DNA of 64,000 bases from Henckelia pumila (Eukaryota > Streptophyta > Magnoliopsida > Lamiales > Gesneriaceae): positions 150,055,753-150,119,752 of the forward strand of contig NC_133123.1 of NCBI RefSeq assembly GCF_033568475.1, given 5' to 3'. Of this stretch, positions 45,323 to 57,920 are shown piece after piece. Under the pieces are notes generated by a model. It did no database searches and was not told the origin of the DNA. It was given only the letters and a program-made list of their open reading frames with translations. The position numbers and the translations under genes are program-made. The first letter of the stretch is position 1. Each line of letters begins with the position of its first letter.

Positions 45323-45884
45323 ATATATAGGAGTTTTGAATGTCCAACCAATGACAGAAGTTTTATGGAGCATTCATAACTCTTCAGTGGTTTGTAGGAT
45401 TCAACAATTGAGATAGGACATTAGATTATGTAGATCTATTGAAAGGCTTGAAGATTTCAGTTTCACCTCTAATGTAAGCTTTATCTTTCACTGCACCAAG
45501 AAACAGACGATTACGTTAAAATAGTAGGATGCAGATAAATTTTAGCTCTTAGGATCAACTTGAGCAGAGACCATTAGCAATTCTTATACTTGCCTGTGAA
45601 ATTGAGTAAAATAACGGGGACAAATATATTAGTTATGTATATTCAGAACAAATCTGATGTTATTGGCTCGGAGTAACTTTAGAATTTGAAGCATTTATCA
45701 ATTCTTTCACCTAAAATTACACTATTTTATAGGAGGGCCATCCTATTTTTCAGAGTAAGAATCATTCTCCTGTTGTATCTGCACTATTACATTAATGATT
45801 ATAAAGCAGGAAAGTAAAAAAAATCCAGGAAAACTTGAGGAACGAACCTCTCTTTCGTATCGAACCATTTTCTTGGACTTGCCC
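45323..45884. other. 3' flank of the folate-biopterin transporter gene
   Basis: About 560 bp between the LTR and the transporter stop codon. It probably holds that gene's 3' UTR. No other feature was found. Confidence 0.5.
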
Positions 45885-48800
45885 TCATTGGTGGACGGAG
45901 TGGATAAGAGAGTCCATTTCTGTATTATTAGGATCTGATGTGCCATCAGGCCCATCACCCTTCTTTGTTCTCAATATTTCAGCTGGAAGAATTGCTGCAT
46001 TAGGATCACCACTAGGTATCAAAAATAAAATTGCGATTGGAAGAACTCGGAGAACGCTCCTTATTAATATGGCCAGCCAAAGGTTGTCAAATGTCGTTCT
46101 TGTTACGTTCAAAGAGTGGAGCAGGAGGCCTCCAGCCCAAGATGCTGTAAAAGAACCTACATGGTCTATTGCCATGAGCAAGGCGAAAAATGTGCCTTCG
46201 ATACCAGATGGACAAAGCTTTGAACTCAGTACAAGAAGAGGCATCCACTTCAGACGACCAATCATGTGAGAAACTGCCGAGTCGATTACAACTACTGTAT
46301 AATCTGGCAACCCAAATCGCAAGTTTATACGCGAAACTAATATTAAATCTAGCATTCCTGAAGCACCATAGAGTAACTGTGCCCAGAAAAGTATGCGGCG
46401 AAAAGGGTGAGTTCTGAAGGCATTTTGATAGAGGAAAACGCCTAGAAGAGAGCCAACAGCACCAACAGCTGATATGGATCCCACCACTTCCTGCAAAAAG
46501 AAAATGAGAATCACCCGTTTCACCTCAGTCGAATACCTTGGATGTATGCAAAGTTTTGAATACATAATTTTGCACGAACCAATTAGATCATTTAGCTGTC
46601 AACAAGTGAGAGTTAAATAATTAAAGAAAGAGGGAGTACTTGTGAAAACGAGGGGCCGGTCTTAGCATCTGTATACCAATAAAACATTCCCTCGTGTATG
46701 TGCAAACTCACTGCCAGTGACAAGTACATGTACAAACATGGCCGCCAAACAACCGGGCATTTAAGTGCTGCCCACATAACCCTACCAGCATCCACAAATT
46801 TTTTATTCACCTGTTCACAAACAAATTTCATAAACTCATGTCCATTAGAGCAAAAGACTAAAACGTTCCTCAGAAAATAGTTTCTTACTCGCTTATACGA
46901 AATGCTTCGGATAAAGGGCTCTTGTATTATCATTCCCACCAAGATGACTAATCCAGCTGGAATACTAAGAAGTCCAAAAACCCCCTGCAAGGAAATTGTC
47001 ACGATTAATTTTAAGCAAGAAGGCATCCTCACCTGGATCATGATGGAGTTCACATTGCACGAGAGAGATTCAGATTATTACCCAAAGAATTAGTTTATTT
47101 AAAAACAAATAATTTAGATAGATATACTATCATTTCACAGAGTATCTAAAAGTTATGAATCTTATACCATTTCCGTATCAACGTGTTGTACTTAGTACAC
47201 TTCACGTCAAAACCCAACAAAATTAGTCCAAAAGAAAATATGGTAGCTACAGAAAATAAGATAGTAACAAACCTTTGATCCGATAATATGAACTAGAAAA
47301 CCACTAATTGTGAATCCAATTAGTTGCCCTACAGAGGAGCTGAATCCACACAAGCTCTGCATGTCTCCAGCAAGAGAAGGATGACTTATACTATTCTCTG
47401 TCACACAGGCATCAATGGTCACATCTGCAACAGCCACTCCAAGGCTCCCACCTATTAGGAGTAACAATGCATATACAAGGTACAGGTTTGTTTGAATTGA
47501 TAGAATTATCATGGACATGGCACCGATAACACCTGGAATGAAATAGGTCAATTAACATCGGTATTCTTAAAATGATAAACTTTGTGCTTTGATTTTGTTG
47601 TGGACTGGAGCTTGTTAAATCTTTTATTTCGAAAACAAAGCTCCACGCAACTTCAAAATGTTTTCATTGATAGAAAATTACAGAGGAATTTGGCGTAAGA
47701 ACACAATAATAATGACTAATAGTAATCAGTCTCATTCTTCTTTCAGTGGCTATAAAAGTGATAAAACAACTCAAGACTAATAGTAATCAGTCTCATTCTT
47801 CTTTCAGTGGCTACAAAACAACTCAAGTGTAAGTTTTCAACTTATTCACTTGTCTCTCACTGCTCAATATACATAGTAAGTAGTAACAAACTGAGTGATA
47901 GTTGCGAAGCAGACTTTATAGAAAAGTTGTTCCTTCTCGGTACTATTCTCACTTTCTTGTTCGCTGTTACACACAGGCAAGATTATCAATCTTATAGGAT
48001 AATTTTTCTAATGAAGTGCAGTATGTAAGTTCTCCAATTGAACAACAATGTGTTTCCGCTGCTTATTCCTTCCATGGATTAGCTATAATACAACACAAAT
48101 TTCATTCCACTCTCTTAAGTAGCCAGTGGATTTATTGGAGACATCGACCAGAATTACAAAACGTATAACGGTTTTTAACATGGTAAGCCTGAAAAGTTTG
48201 AGAAATCCATCAGAAATTTTCATGAACTTTTTTTTTATTAGTCCTCTTATACATCGACCTACCTCTATGACTGTCTTTTGCAAAAGCAGTATATTCCAGT
48301 TAACAGAGAGCTAGCTTCAGAGTTCCTAGTACATTTTAAGATTTTATTCATATTTATAGAGGTTCCATGGAGAGCAGATCACCTCCGTATGTAAAGAAAC
48401 GCTTCTTATTTAACATATTATAACTCACGTCAAAACCAAACTCAAGCATCAAATTCAGATGGTTCGTAAAAATTCAATAATCTAAAGGTGCGTTCCTGAA
48501 CAAATTTCTATCACCAAAGTTCCTGATCTGTCTTTCATTGATACACATTTTGCTTGTAATGACATCATTGTGAAATTTGGTATTCTGATTAACTGCTTTG
48601 ATTAGTCTTATGCATCCCTACCTCTATGAGTATCTTTGCATAAATAGTGTATTCCACTTAACAGAGAGCCTGCTTCCCAGTTCAATGGACACTTTTAGAT
48701 GTTTAATCGTATCTATCTAGATTCCATGGGCCTCCGATCACCTCTATATTTGCAATGAAATACTTTCTTAACGTATGGATAACTCATGTCAAAACCACAA

Positions 48801-49534
48801 TCTAGCGACTAGCTTCAAATTCAGATCATTCATGTAACTTTATAGAATTATAGATCCTTCCGGAAAATTTTCCGTTAACAAATTAACTGATCCTTCTTTC
48901 ATAAGTCCACAAGTCCTCCCAAGTAATCACAATCAAGTTTTGTTTCTCTTAACACTTTCTGACCATATATTTGCCTCGAAAAATAAAATTTCACTTAGAC
49001 ATTCTAAGTAATTGCCAATAATATTGTTGGAGGCATACATAATCAATATCATTGAAATGAATCATAAATGAAGTCGTGCACTATGAAGAAGAAACAAGCA
49101 TTTTTGCCACTAAATGAAGATCAATTCTAACAAAAAATACTATTGTGACAATCGACTTCCAATTTACCGGCAATGATGAAGTATGGCCTCCTTCTGTTTC
49201 CAGCAATAGGAACGGTATCTGTGAAAAGACCCCACAAGGGCTTAATAATCCAAGGGATTTGAATGAATCCAAAGTAAACCTGAGCTTCAGAGGGCTGCAA
49301 TTTCTGCTCATCTTTCATGTAATATTGTGTACTCACTTTGCTCAGTCCCATACAAAGCCCCTGGTTGATTCCGTACACAATAACCACCCCCAACACAAAG
49401 CTCCAGTGCAGTTCATCACTCAGCTTTCTCAACCAATAAAAGGGGCCAACAATCAGTCCCAAGATTCCATTTTTTCGGGCCCTCTCCACTTGGGGCTGTT
49501 TTTCTTGAAATGGGACTTCTTCTTCCAGATCCAT
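45885..49534 (-). CDS. Folate-biopterin transporter (BT1/FBT family), 499 aa, 5 exons
   Basis: Exons: 49534-49168, 47532-47273, 46984-46889, 46810-46640, 46490-45885. The splice phases close to 500 codons. The first exon has an acidic cytosolic N-terminus, then [18 protein letters not shown] and the signature [20 protein letters not shown] of the BT1 family near residues 99-118. Later exons add multiple hydrophobic segments (about 12 in total by eye), including [35 protein letters not shown] and [20 protein letters not shown]. The family carries pteridines or folates across plastid or plasma membranes; the substrate here is inferred. No transit peptide is obvious. Intron 1 (1635 bp) contains two sets of direct repeats. 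A 5'-UTR intron is likely (donor GTAAGC near 49671, acceptor near 49577). No lesions seen. Confidence 0.87.
47709..47825. repeat. Tandem ~63-bp direct repeat in transporter intron 1
   Basis: GACTAATAGTAATCAGTCTC and the following ATTCTTCTTTCAGTGGCTA occur at about 47713 and 47776, followed in both cases by AAAACAACTCAAG. Confidence 0.7.
48232..48836. repeat. Diverged direct repeat (~230 bp, offset ~366) in transporter intron 1
   Basis: The block at 48232-48470 and the block at 48598-48836 share an ordered series: CTACCTCTATGA, GTATTCCA, TTAACAGAGAGC, GATTCCATGG-like, GATCACCTC, TAACTCA, GTCAAAACC, CAAATTCAGAT. This is a segmental duplication inside the intron. Confidence 0.6.
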
Positions 49535-50889
49535 TATTGTCAAAAACTCTTCATTTAACCGTACAGGCGACGATTCTGGAAAGTTTTAGTTAAATGAATG
49601 CAATAAAATTATAAATAAAGTGGATCAACTGATGTCTGGAAAAAGATTTCGTGGTTCTTGAGCTGGCTTACGTTTTTGGTGAGATTTTCAGCTGGGATGG
49701 ACCGAATATTTGGCAAGCAAAGAAAGGTTGGCGATGGAAACGTGAATGAATGAAACTGAAAGCAGACGACTTTAAACCAATCTGTGGACTTTCTGAGCGA
49801 AAATCGTTTGAAAGAAAAGGTTGGAACTGAAATCATAGGATGAAAACGATTTTTGTTCGAACTGTAGAGGAGGATGGTTTAGATGCAGAAATGAGCCTCT
49901 TGTGGGTTGGTGGCAGACCCAGATCTAGTCATGCTGATAAAAAGAAAACTTGGCTTCCCGCTTTCTTCTGTCTGAAATTTGGCAGCTTCCGATTCAACTG
50001 AAGTCCCCGGCATATATATAGATTACCATAGTATTATGCTTCTGCCCATACAAAAAACTATCATGTTTGACCGAGAGTATTTATCAATCCCAATTACCTT
50101 GATGAATTCGAGGATCGTGTCTATTTCAAAATATGGGGCTCATAAAATTATTTGTCTTGATTCCCTGACTCGAGTTAATTTTACTTGACACTAATGACAT
50201 ATTTTACTTGAGGAGAATAGATATGATCAAATCTCAATTCGTTAAAAAAATGACATAGCTCCGTGTACATATGTAAAAAAATGGATATGTCGATGTAATC
50301 CATGGGATAGTGCTCATGGATGACGGGTCATTCCTTGGCATCGACATTTCCGTAAAAAATGTCCAAACGAGTCGATGAGGCAGGTCGATTCACTAAATTA
50401 TCAACCCAAAGTAGTTCTACTTGTAGCAAGACATGATTTTAGTCAAATAGATATTACTTTTATAAATTTAAGCTTGATTAGACTTGCTTTGTAGCCGAGT
50501 AGGCCAAGAATTTGTGTTGCGGTTGAATGAGAATGTCATTTGATATAAAATAGTTGGCTTCAAATTTGTTTAAAATATGGTATACAATTTAAAAATTTTA
50601 TTTGAGAATAGGATAAAAGCTATCTAAAATTCTCAATTGCACTGCACGATCAAAGATAAAACAAAATACATTCATTTATGGACCTAGTATTGATTCGGTA
50701 CAAAAATATTTGTAGTTGAGAGGAAAAATGAAAGTAAAAGGGATAAAATTGATGATTAATTCCAAATATTCTTCACTCGCATAAAATAATGTGTTTTCCT
50801 AATAAATATTCTACTCTAAATCCCAAACCAAACCAAACCAAAACAAAACAAAACAAAAGCAAGAACTCCAATGAACGAATTTTGATACA
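49535..50889. other. Transporter 5' region and spacer
   Basis: Contains the transporter's 5' UTR (with a probable small intron) and promoter up to about 50.2 kb, then AT-rich spacer and the 3' flank of the minus-strand membrane-protein gene. No other gene is supported. Confidence 0.5.
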
Positions 50890-51198
50890 CTAAAGGAATT
50901 TCAGTTTCCCCTTTGCCACAGATGCTTTTGCCTGCTGCACATGGCACGAGGCCTTTTGAGCTCCCGTCAATCCAGAACAATCGCCAGCCCCGAGAGTGAC
51001 GGCAAAGTATAGATAAACAGTGCACAGAAATGTAAGGAGGATAAGTGCTGTTAGAAGAAATCGATGTCGTTGAACAAGGGTTGAACAGCCTCCCAACTCC
51101 TCGACTCGGGAGTATTGTCTCTTCAATATCGGTGGAGAAAAAGCCGTCTGTGCTTGTGTCCTCCGATGGGGAGAAGTTATTACATTGTCAAGACCCAT
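50890..51198 (-). CDS. Small single-pass membrane protein (102 aa)
   Basis: The ATG at 51198 (MGLDNVITSPHRR) was chosen over an upstream in-frame ATG because it starts right after the UTR splice acceptor region and gives a compact protein. Residues 1-47 are hydrophilic with many Arg, Thr and Gln. Residues 48-70 form one transmembrane helix (FLLTALILLTFLCTVYLYFA). The C-terminal 32 residues include GAGDCSGLTGAQKASC with two Cys, then a Lys/Ala-rich end. I recall conserved plant proteins of this layout without a known function, so none is assigned. A 916-bp 5'-UTR intron is predicted. Nothing is broken. Confidence 0.75.
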   Translation of the reverse strand: MGLDNVITSPHRRTQAQTAFSPPILKRQYSRVEELGGCSTLVQRHRFLLTALILLTFLCTVYLYFAVTLGAGDCSGLTGAQKASCHVQQAKASVAKGKLKFL

Positions 51199-51225
51199 GT
51201 TTATGTGAACGACACAAGAAAGCCC

Positions 51226-52141
51226 CTGCAGCACACAAGTATATGAAGCTTAAGATCTTCATTCAACGAACCGAAAATAATATGAAAAGATATGCATTGG
51301 CGGCACAGACAACATGAATAATATCAATCTCCAGGAGGCAACAGCATAAATCTTGCCAGAGCCAAAAATCAACCTATATTCCCTCGCTTATTAAAAACAA
51401 TGGGATTTGAGCCCGAAGGAGAATGCAAGGCAAGTAACATGCCAAACAACTAAATGTCGTGTTACCACTACGTTGGTTTTTTTTTTCCCTTCAAATCCAC
51501 AAAGAACAAACACAACAATCATACAATAATCATCAGTTCACAAGTCATTCTAAAGAGGTCACATTATTAAGGGAATTGCAATGAGACAACAGTCCACCTG
51601 CTTAGGTAAAATTAGCAGTTACAAGAAACCAAAATTGAGAAGAACATTGGCAGGTAATATGTGAAAAATGAAACCCTTAGCTAGCAGAAATCCAACATTT
51701 GACATATCAAAATCAAACATTTCAAGATCACAAGTCAATCGGCTTTGACAAGATCTTACCGCTACCTAAAATTAACGCAAATTCAATATTTCCTAGGGAT
51801 CATCCGATGAAATATTTCTCGAACCGAAATGCCAAGATCTGATCCAAACATCGGGTACCCAAACCATTATAACAGATCATTCTCATCAACAAATTCTAAA
51901 TCCAAGACCCGAAATTTATGCAAATTCAAGCCAAGAAATTGCAATCCCCCACTACCTTTCAATCGCTAGCATCAAGTACAGCATAAAAATTTCAAACCCA
52001 AATAATTCAATGCAAACATCATAGCAGAAACGCATCCAAACAATAAATCGAAAAATGCGACCAAAAAACAAAAAAAAAAACACGCACAAACTCAACAGAT
52101 CTGCGGAAAACAGAAAATATGTAGCGAGAAAAGGAGCTTAC
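51226..52141 (-). other. 5'-UTR intron of the small membrane-protein gene
   Basis: Donor GTAAGC at 52141 follows CTTCATCT. Acceptor TGCAG at 51226 is 27 nt upstream of the ATG. The leader exon would be about 52142-52200. Plant UTR introns of this size often boost expression. This is inferred from splice signals only. Confidence 0.5.
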
Positions 52142-52200
52142 AGATGAAGAAAATGGAAAAGATACGATCCTCCAACAAAAGATCGGTACTTTTACGATAA

Positions 52201-53244
52201 TGACGATTTTAAACCATTTGGATTACCTTTCAAATCCAATCCAAATCAACATCAACCACTCAAAAAAATTGTACGAAAAATATTCCAATCTCAATCTGGG
52301 CTTCACCAATTACCTAACTAAAAACAATGCCTTTTTTCCCGATTTGGGTAAAGAAATCGGGGAAAAAAATTTATTAATGAAAATAACATGAACGGGTGTT
52401 AATAAAGAGATCGGCTTTCGGGTATGTGCATTTAAAGAGTGATCGGGGGACAAGTTAATTTGTATTTTGACCCTTCTAATTTTGTAGGGTCAAATTTGAA
52501 ATTTAGTACATTGAATTGGTCAACAAATAATAATTCCAATTTTCCAATAATGAACCATTCAATAAATGAACTAATGAAGCATATATACTATAATATTTTT
52601 TTCCCTTTGTTTGAGTAACTCGTAAATTTGACTTGAGTTCGAAATGTAGGTAGATTCAATGTCATTTGAATTTAATTAATTGATAAATTACATTATAATA
52701 AAAAAATATTTAAATTGCTTATAAAATGCCTTTAAAGTTTATTAAAATTAAATTCCACAAAACATATCCGGTTACTCATTCTTGATAGTAAAATATCATT
52801 CAAACGATTTAACATAGGATGTTAAGACAGTTATTGTTGGTTAAACCTTAAAAATAACTCTATAAAGTTTAATTCCCTAAAAGATAGTAATAATTGTTTA
52901 TATACAATATGTATAATATAAAATGTAATTTCTTACATAGTAAATTATTGCATAAATACAATTATGTTGAATAAATGTTTCCATATCGAATATGGTACTA
53001 ATTTATTGTATTTTGGTTTCTACAAAAATAAATATATTAAGATAACAAACAGTTCATAAATTTAAAAAAAAATTATACAAAAACTATTAGAAAATTATCA
53101 ATTTTGTGAAAACATATATTTTTATGCTAAAATCATTACTTTTTATTGTAGATATTGATCGTGTCGACGTATTTCATGAATATAGATCCGTGTGACCGTT
53201 TAATAAAAGACGTGCCCAAAAGATTTTACGCACTTCAGGTATCA
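52201..53244. other. Upstream region / spacer
   Basis: Promoter side of the small membrane-protein gene, then AT-rich DNA. No supported gene. Confidence 0.5.
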
Positions 53245-53252
53245 GTAAGGAT

Positions 53253-53816
53253 TAGGGGTGTTCATTGATCGGTTCGGTCCGGTTTTCGGTTTTTTATTTC
53301 GGTTTTTCCGGTTTTCGATTTTAGAAATATATAATCCGATATTCGAACCGTTTTTCTTCGGTTCGGTTCGGTTTTTTACTAAATCGGTTCGGTTATTTCG
53401 GTCGGTTATTTCGGTTTTGATATAATTATTTTAATTAATATTATAAATATATTTTAAAACAGAATATGTTATCTTTTAAATGATTTTTTGTAAAATATTT
53501 AAATTCAACTTTAAATGACTTAAATAAACAACAATTAACTAAAAATTATTAAAAATGATTATTTATTCACTAGGTATCATCTCATAAAATATATAATGTA
53601 AATAATTATATATATAAAATTATTAATTTAATAAAATTTTGGTTTTTTCGGTCGGTTCGGTTTTGAAATATATAATCCAAAACCGAACCAAATAAATTTC
53701 GGTTTTAACATTTATATCCGAATTTTAAATTTCGGTTTTCGGTTCGGTTTGGAGTTCGGTTTTTTCAGTTTGGATTTTCGGTTTTTTCGGTTTTATCCGA
53801 AGTTTGAACACCCCTA
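53253..53816. mobile_element. hAT-type MITE (564 bp) rich in CGGTT repeats
   Basis: Ends TAGGGGTGTTCA and TGAACACCCCTA (the last recognisable as GAACACCCCTA) are inverted. The flanks GTAAGGAT (53245-53252) and GTAAGAAT (53817-53824) are an 8-bp duplication with one mismatch, as in hAT elements. Both subterminal regions carry repeated CGGTTCGGTTTT runs, again inverted between halves. No coding capacity. Confidence 0.8.
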
Positions 53817-54090
53817 GTAAGAATATCTAAGTCGATAACATAGCACAAATGGAAAACAATATGTTGCATGTATAGATGAGATGATGTCCTCGTGCAAACC
53901 TTGTGGTATAGGGATTATGAAAAACACATCTTCAATTAATTTAAGGGTTAATTGTCAATCACTCCCTAAAACACTTTATAACTTATTTATAAATCCCTAC
54001 ATAAATAAAACTTACTTTCAACTCCCTGGAGAGAGAAACTTTTGTTTCTAAATACCAATTTTACCCTTATCTCTTAAAAAAAATGAGAGA

Positions 54091-56137
54091 ATGGATAATA
54101 AAAACAAAACTAATCCAAATAGTATATATATAAAAATTCAAATTAAAATCAAAGAACATAAATCATATCATATACATGCTTATGTTGATACAGGAGCAAG
54201 TATGTGTTTAGAAAGCAAGCATATACTTCCAAATCATTATTGGAAGAAATATGATAAAGGATTAAAAGTTCGAATAGGAGATGGATCAATAATCATGCTT
54301 AATACAGTAGCAGAAAAATTAAAAATAGAAATAGAAGAAACAAAATTTGTAATACCCATTATATATCAAATAAAATCAGGAATGGACATTATAATAGGAA
54401 ATAACTTTTTAAGAGAATATCTTCCCTTTACACAATTTGAAGATCACATAACTTTAAACAAAGGATCATCAATGATTTACATTCCCAAAATACGAACAGC
54501 ATTTCGCGTAGGAAATGAAGGATTTACAAAGAATTTTCATAAACGAAATACAAATCCAATAGAACTAAAAATAGAAAATATTTTAACGATTAATCCTGAA
54601 AAAAAAATCATGAGGAAATTTCATGATATATGTTCTGAAAATCCTCAGGACAAAATTAAGAAAAGAAAACAATTCATTGCTTCAATAAAACTCAAAGACC
54701 CTAATATCACAATCCGTGAAGCACCAAGAAGATGTAACATGGATGATGTAAAAATATTTGAAAAAGAAGTTCAAGAATTATTAAAACTTAAGATAATCAT
54801 CCCTAGTAAAAGTCCACACTCTTCACCAGCCTTTTATGTCAGTAAAAAAGATACTGATAAGAAAAGAATGGTAATTGATTATCGAAAGATGAATAAAGCA
54901 ACAATTATGGATGAATATTATATCCCAAATAAGAATGATTTGCTATCTTATATAGGAGAAATGAAATAATTTTCCAGTTTAGATTGTAAATCAGGATTCT
55001 GGCAAATTCAACTAGAACCACAAACACAATTACTTACAGCATTCAGTTGTCCAAAAGGACAGTATCAATAGACTGTATTACCTTTCGGACTTAAACAAGC
55101 ACCAGGTATCTTTCAAAGATATATGGATGAATCTTTTAAATCATATATAGATTTTTGTTGTGTTTATATAGATGACATATTAATTTATTCAAAAACACTA
55201 TATCAACATTATAAAGATCTCATGACAGTTTTAGATATTTATCATAAAGATGCAATTAAACTTTCTGAAAAAAAAAACACAATTATTCAAAACAAAAATA
55301 AATTATTTAGGATTACAAATAGAAGATGGAAAACATTGTTTACAACCGCATATACTTAAGAAAATTCATGATTTTTCTAGTGAAATCAAGGATAAAGATC
55401 AATTAAGAAGATTTTTAGGATTATTAACTTATTCTGGAAATTACATTAAGAAACTTGCAGAAATCAGAAAACCTCTTCAGGTAAAACTTAAACAGGACTA
55501 TAAGTGGAAATGGTCGAAAGAAGATACTAATTATATAGACACTATTAAAAAGAAAATAATTAGTAATCTTCCTGAATTATATTTTTCTTCAAATAAAAAT
55601 ATAATAATAATTGAAACAGACGCTTCAGATGAATACTGGGGAGCATGTTTAAAAGCTTATACTGGAGAAAGAAATTTAGAAGAACTTACTAAAACAGCTA
55701 CTAGAAATAATGAAGAATTATGCAACTATACATCAGTAACTTTTCAAGGTGCACAATTAAATTATCATTCGAATGAAAAAGAATTATTAGCTTTAATATT
55801 CACAATTAGAACTTATGAAATTTATCTTATTTCTAAATCGTTTTTAGTAAGAACAGATAATATGAATTTAACATATTTCAAGACAAGGAAAATATCAATA
55901 AATGCAGGGAGAAATGCAGCAAGGCTAATTAGATGGCAATTGAAATTGAACCATTATCAGTTCGAGATCCAACATGTCAAAGGAACGGATAATTCATTAC
56001 CCGACGCATTAACCAGAGAACTTCATCCAAACTATACTATCCGTAGTAACGGAATAACAAAGGAGATCCTAAGTGATCCAGAAAATGACTGTGAGTCATC
56101 CGAACATGCCTCAGAAAGCATGGGGAATATAAATTGA
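54091..56137 (+). pseudogene. Protease-RT-RNase H of EPRV B, with two stops and one frameshift
   Basis: The first segment (from ATG 54091) has protease YVDTGASMCLESK near residue 32 and MDIIIGNNFL, then RT SPHSSPAFYVSKK and MVIDYRKMNK. TAA at 54967-54969 ends it. The same frame resumes with LDCKSGFWQIQLEP, meets TAG at 55069-55071, and continues through the catalytic YIDDILIYS. An A-rich run near 55268 marks a frame change. The RNase H part (from about 55250) has IIETDASDEYWGA, NEKELLALIF and NSLPDALTRE. Domain order is standard for Caulimoviridae. It cannot make an active enzyme. Confidence 0.85.
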
Positions 56138-56264
56138 TGAAATGAGATTTATATTCAGAAACATGAATTATTTTATGACTTTCAGTCATCCGAACATGCC
56201 TCAGAAAGCATGAGGAATATAAATTAATGAAATGAGATTTATATTCAGAAATATAAATTACTCT
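56085..56264 (+). repeat. Tandem 90-bp duplication at the pol 3' end of EPRV B
   Basis: ATGACT then GTCATCCGAACATGCCTCAG, AAAGCATG(G/A)GGAATATAAA and ATGAAATGAGATTTATATTC occur twice with a 90-bp offset, straddling the pol stop codon. Confidence 0.85.
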
Positions 56265-56423
56265 TTGAGTAAAATAATCAATTTAAGATTGATTCAATTC
56301 TTGCAAAAGAATTTATAAATGCAATGATACGCATAATAAAACTATCTGAATTACTCACGAAATGAGTTATTTTACTAACAATTATATATATAAATATGTT
56401 TTCTTGTGCAGAGTATAATCAAG

Positions 56424-56741
56424 ATGGAGCAACTAAGTCAATTAAAAGAACAATTGATTGAATTGCAGGAAGAAATTCAAATTCTTCAACTAAAAGAAAG
56501 GAATTTGAGTAGAAAAATTCAAAGGACAGAAGAAAAGATGATAACTTCATCATCATCATCCTCACCAAGAACACCAATCAAAATGGCAACTCCATTCGAC
56601 AAAATAATGGAGATAAAAGAGAAACAGTCAGTGGTCACAGCCAACACTGACAAAGAAAAAGAAAAGAAAAAAGAACCGGTGGACACAGCCAGCACCGAGA
56701 AAAATAAAAAAAAAGAAAGGACGTTTAAAAGTGCCCTTTAA
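56424..56741 (+). CDS. Coiled-coil ORF of EPRV B (105 aa)
   Basis: ATG 56424. Residues 1-40 form a strong heptad pattern (MEQLSQLKEQLIELQEEIQI), followed by a Ser run and a Lys/Glu-rich C-terminal half. It sits between pol and the TAV-like region, and could be the N-terminal part of TAV split off or a separate small protein. The frame ends 15 nt before the next ATG. Confidence 0.5.
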   Translation: MEQLSQLKEQLIELQEEIQILQLKERNLSRKIQRTEEKMITSSSSSSPRTPIKMATPFDKIMEIKEKQSVVTANTDKEKEKKKEPVDTASTEKNKKKERTFKSAL

Positions 56742-56756
56742 AAGAAAGAAAGAAAG

Positions 56757-57616
56757 ATGGTCAATCTGCGACCACAAAAACCAATTTTTGAAAAAATAAA
56801 TTTTTCAAAAAAACTCAAGACTGAATTCTTTGAAACACTAAACCATTTGAGAATAGCCAAACCATCTGCAGAATCTTGGCTACAAACTTGTGACACACAG
56901 AGCATATCAAGAGCAAGAACACTGCAAGGTGCTCCAGCGCATGAAGTCGCAAGATTCTTTTCAAATGGATTATTAAGTGGATTGGAAGTCAGTCCCAACA
57001 ATCAAGAAATAGAACTATTTTCATATCAGTTGAGAAATAGTATCATCCAGTTCAAGAAAGCAGTCTTTAAGGACGATCCAGTATTAACATTGAGTATTCA
57101 CTCAACCCTTCCAGATTGCGATGATAACAAATTCTATCAACCAATGGTATATATTCAATGTCGAAAACAAAAAGACAAGTTCTTATTTGAATGATCAAAT
57201 GAAGAGAAACCAGTAATGGATATCTCAACACTTCCTGAGATAAGAATAAAGACATTGATTGATATGATCTCAAAGACAGGAAAGATTGATGGAACTCAAA
57301 GGTTAAAATAAATTTTGCAACCAGTAAAATTTTATTAACCACTGGACACAAGGAGACAATCCAAAAGAAAGAACAAGCCATGTTAGCTCAATTCGAAGCT
57401 CCAATCTATGAAGCAAGAGTTGACATGACCCGAGAAACCCAACAAATGTTATGTCAAAGACTAAGAACAATGATTTCCACTCACAAATGTGGACATTGCC
57501 AACCCATTCAGACAGAAAAAGCAGATGTCAAAGATGACAAACCAGCTGTCAAAGAAGACAAACCAATAAAGAAATGGTCCGAATGCACCAGTGATTCAGA
57601 GAGTGACACAATGTAA
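56757..57616 (+). pseudogene. TAV-like (transactivator/viroplasmin) gene of EPRV B, broken
   Basis: ATG 56757 opens 145 codons ending TGA at 57192-57194. Content such as ARFFSNGLLSGLEVS and FSYQLRNSIIQFKKAVF, with the position after pol and before the promoter, suits the TAV core. Coding resumes past the stop, and a further stop and frame change occur near 57310. The last block (57380-57616) has a CGHC motif and an acidic, repetitive tail (KDDKPAVKEDKP...SDSESDTM). TAV proteins carry a C-terminal zinc finger. The assignment is by position and architecture. Confidence 0.5.
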
Positions 57617-57751
57617 AAACAAATGAAATCGTGAACCACACCACATGTTAAAGGCATCCATTCAGATGTAAAATGAGTTGTTTCCATTATGTAGTGCCGA
57701 GTGGTCCCCCTCTTTTCTTTTATTTTTAATTATGTATGCGTTTCTCCATGC

Positions 57752-57760
57752 CTATAAAAG
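57752..57760 (+). promoter_or_regulatory. EPRV B pregenomic promoter TATA box
   Basis: CTATAAAAG about 140 nt upstream of the leader uORF, after a pyrimidine-rich tract (57705-57725). This is the expected place for the 35S-type promoter. Confidence 0.6.
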
Positions 57761-57899
57761 GAGATGTTTTGTGCTGTAAAAGAAGAAGTGAAGTTTGAGT
57801 ATCTCTCTCTTCTTAAAGTTTCTTACAATCTGGTTCATACAAGACGTATGAAAACTATCAGAAACTAAGAAACATAAAATCAGAAACAAAATAAGCCTT

Positions 57900-57914
57900 A
57901 TGGCTAATAACTAA
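57900..57914 (+). CDS. Leader short uORF (4 codons) of EPRV B
   Basis: ATG GCT AAT AAC TAA ends six nt before the 5' arm of the leader stem, the same spacing rule as in EPRV A. Confidence 0.45.
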   Translation: MANN

Positions 57915-57920
57915 ACAAGC

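Noticed and set aside
45835-46269. 144-codon plus-strand frame
   Set aside because: Antisense to the last exon of the transporter, whose membrane segments and splice phases are clear.
49145-49558. 137-codon plus-strand frame
   Set aside because: Antisense to transporter exon 1.
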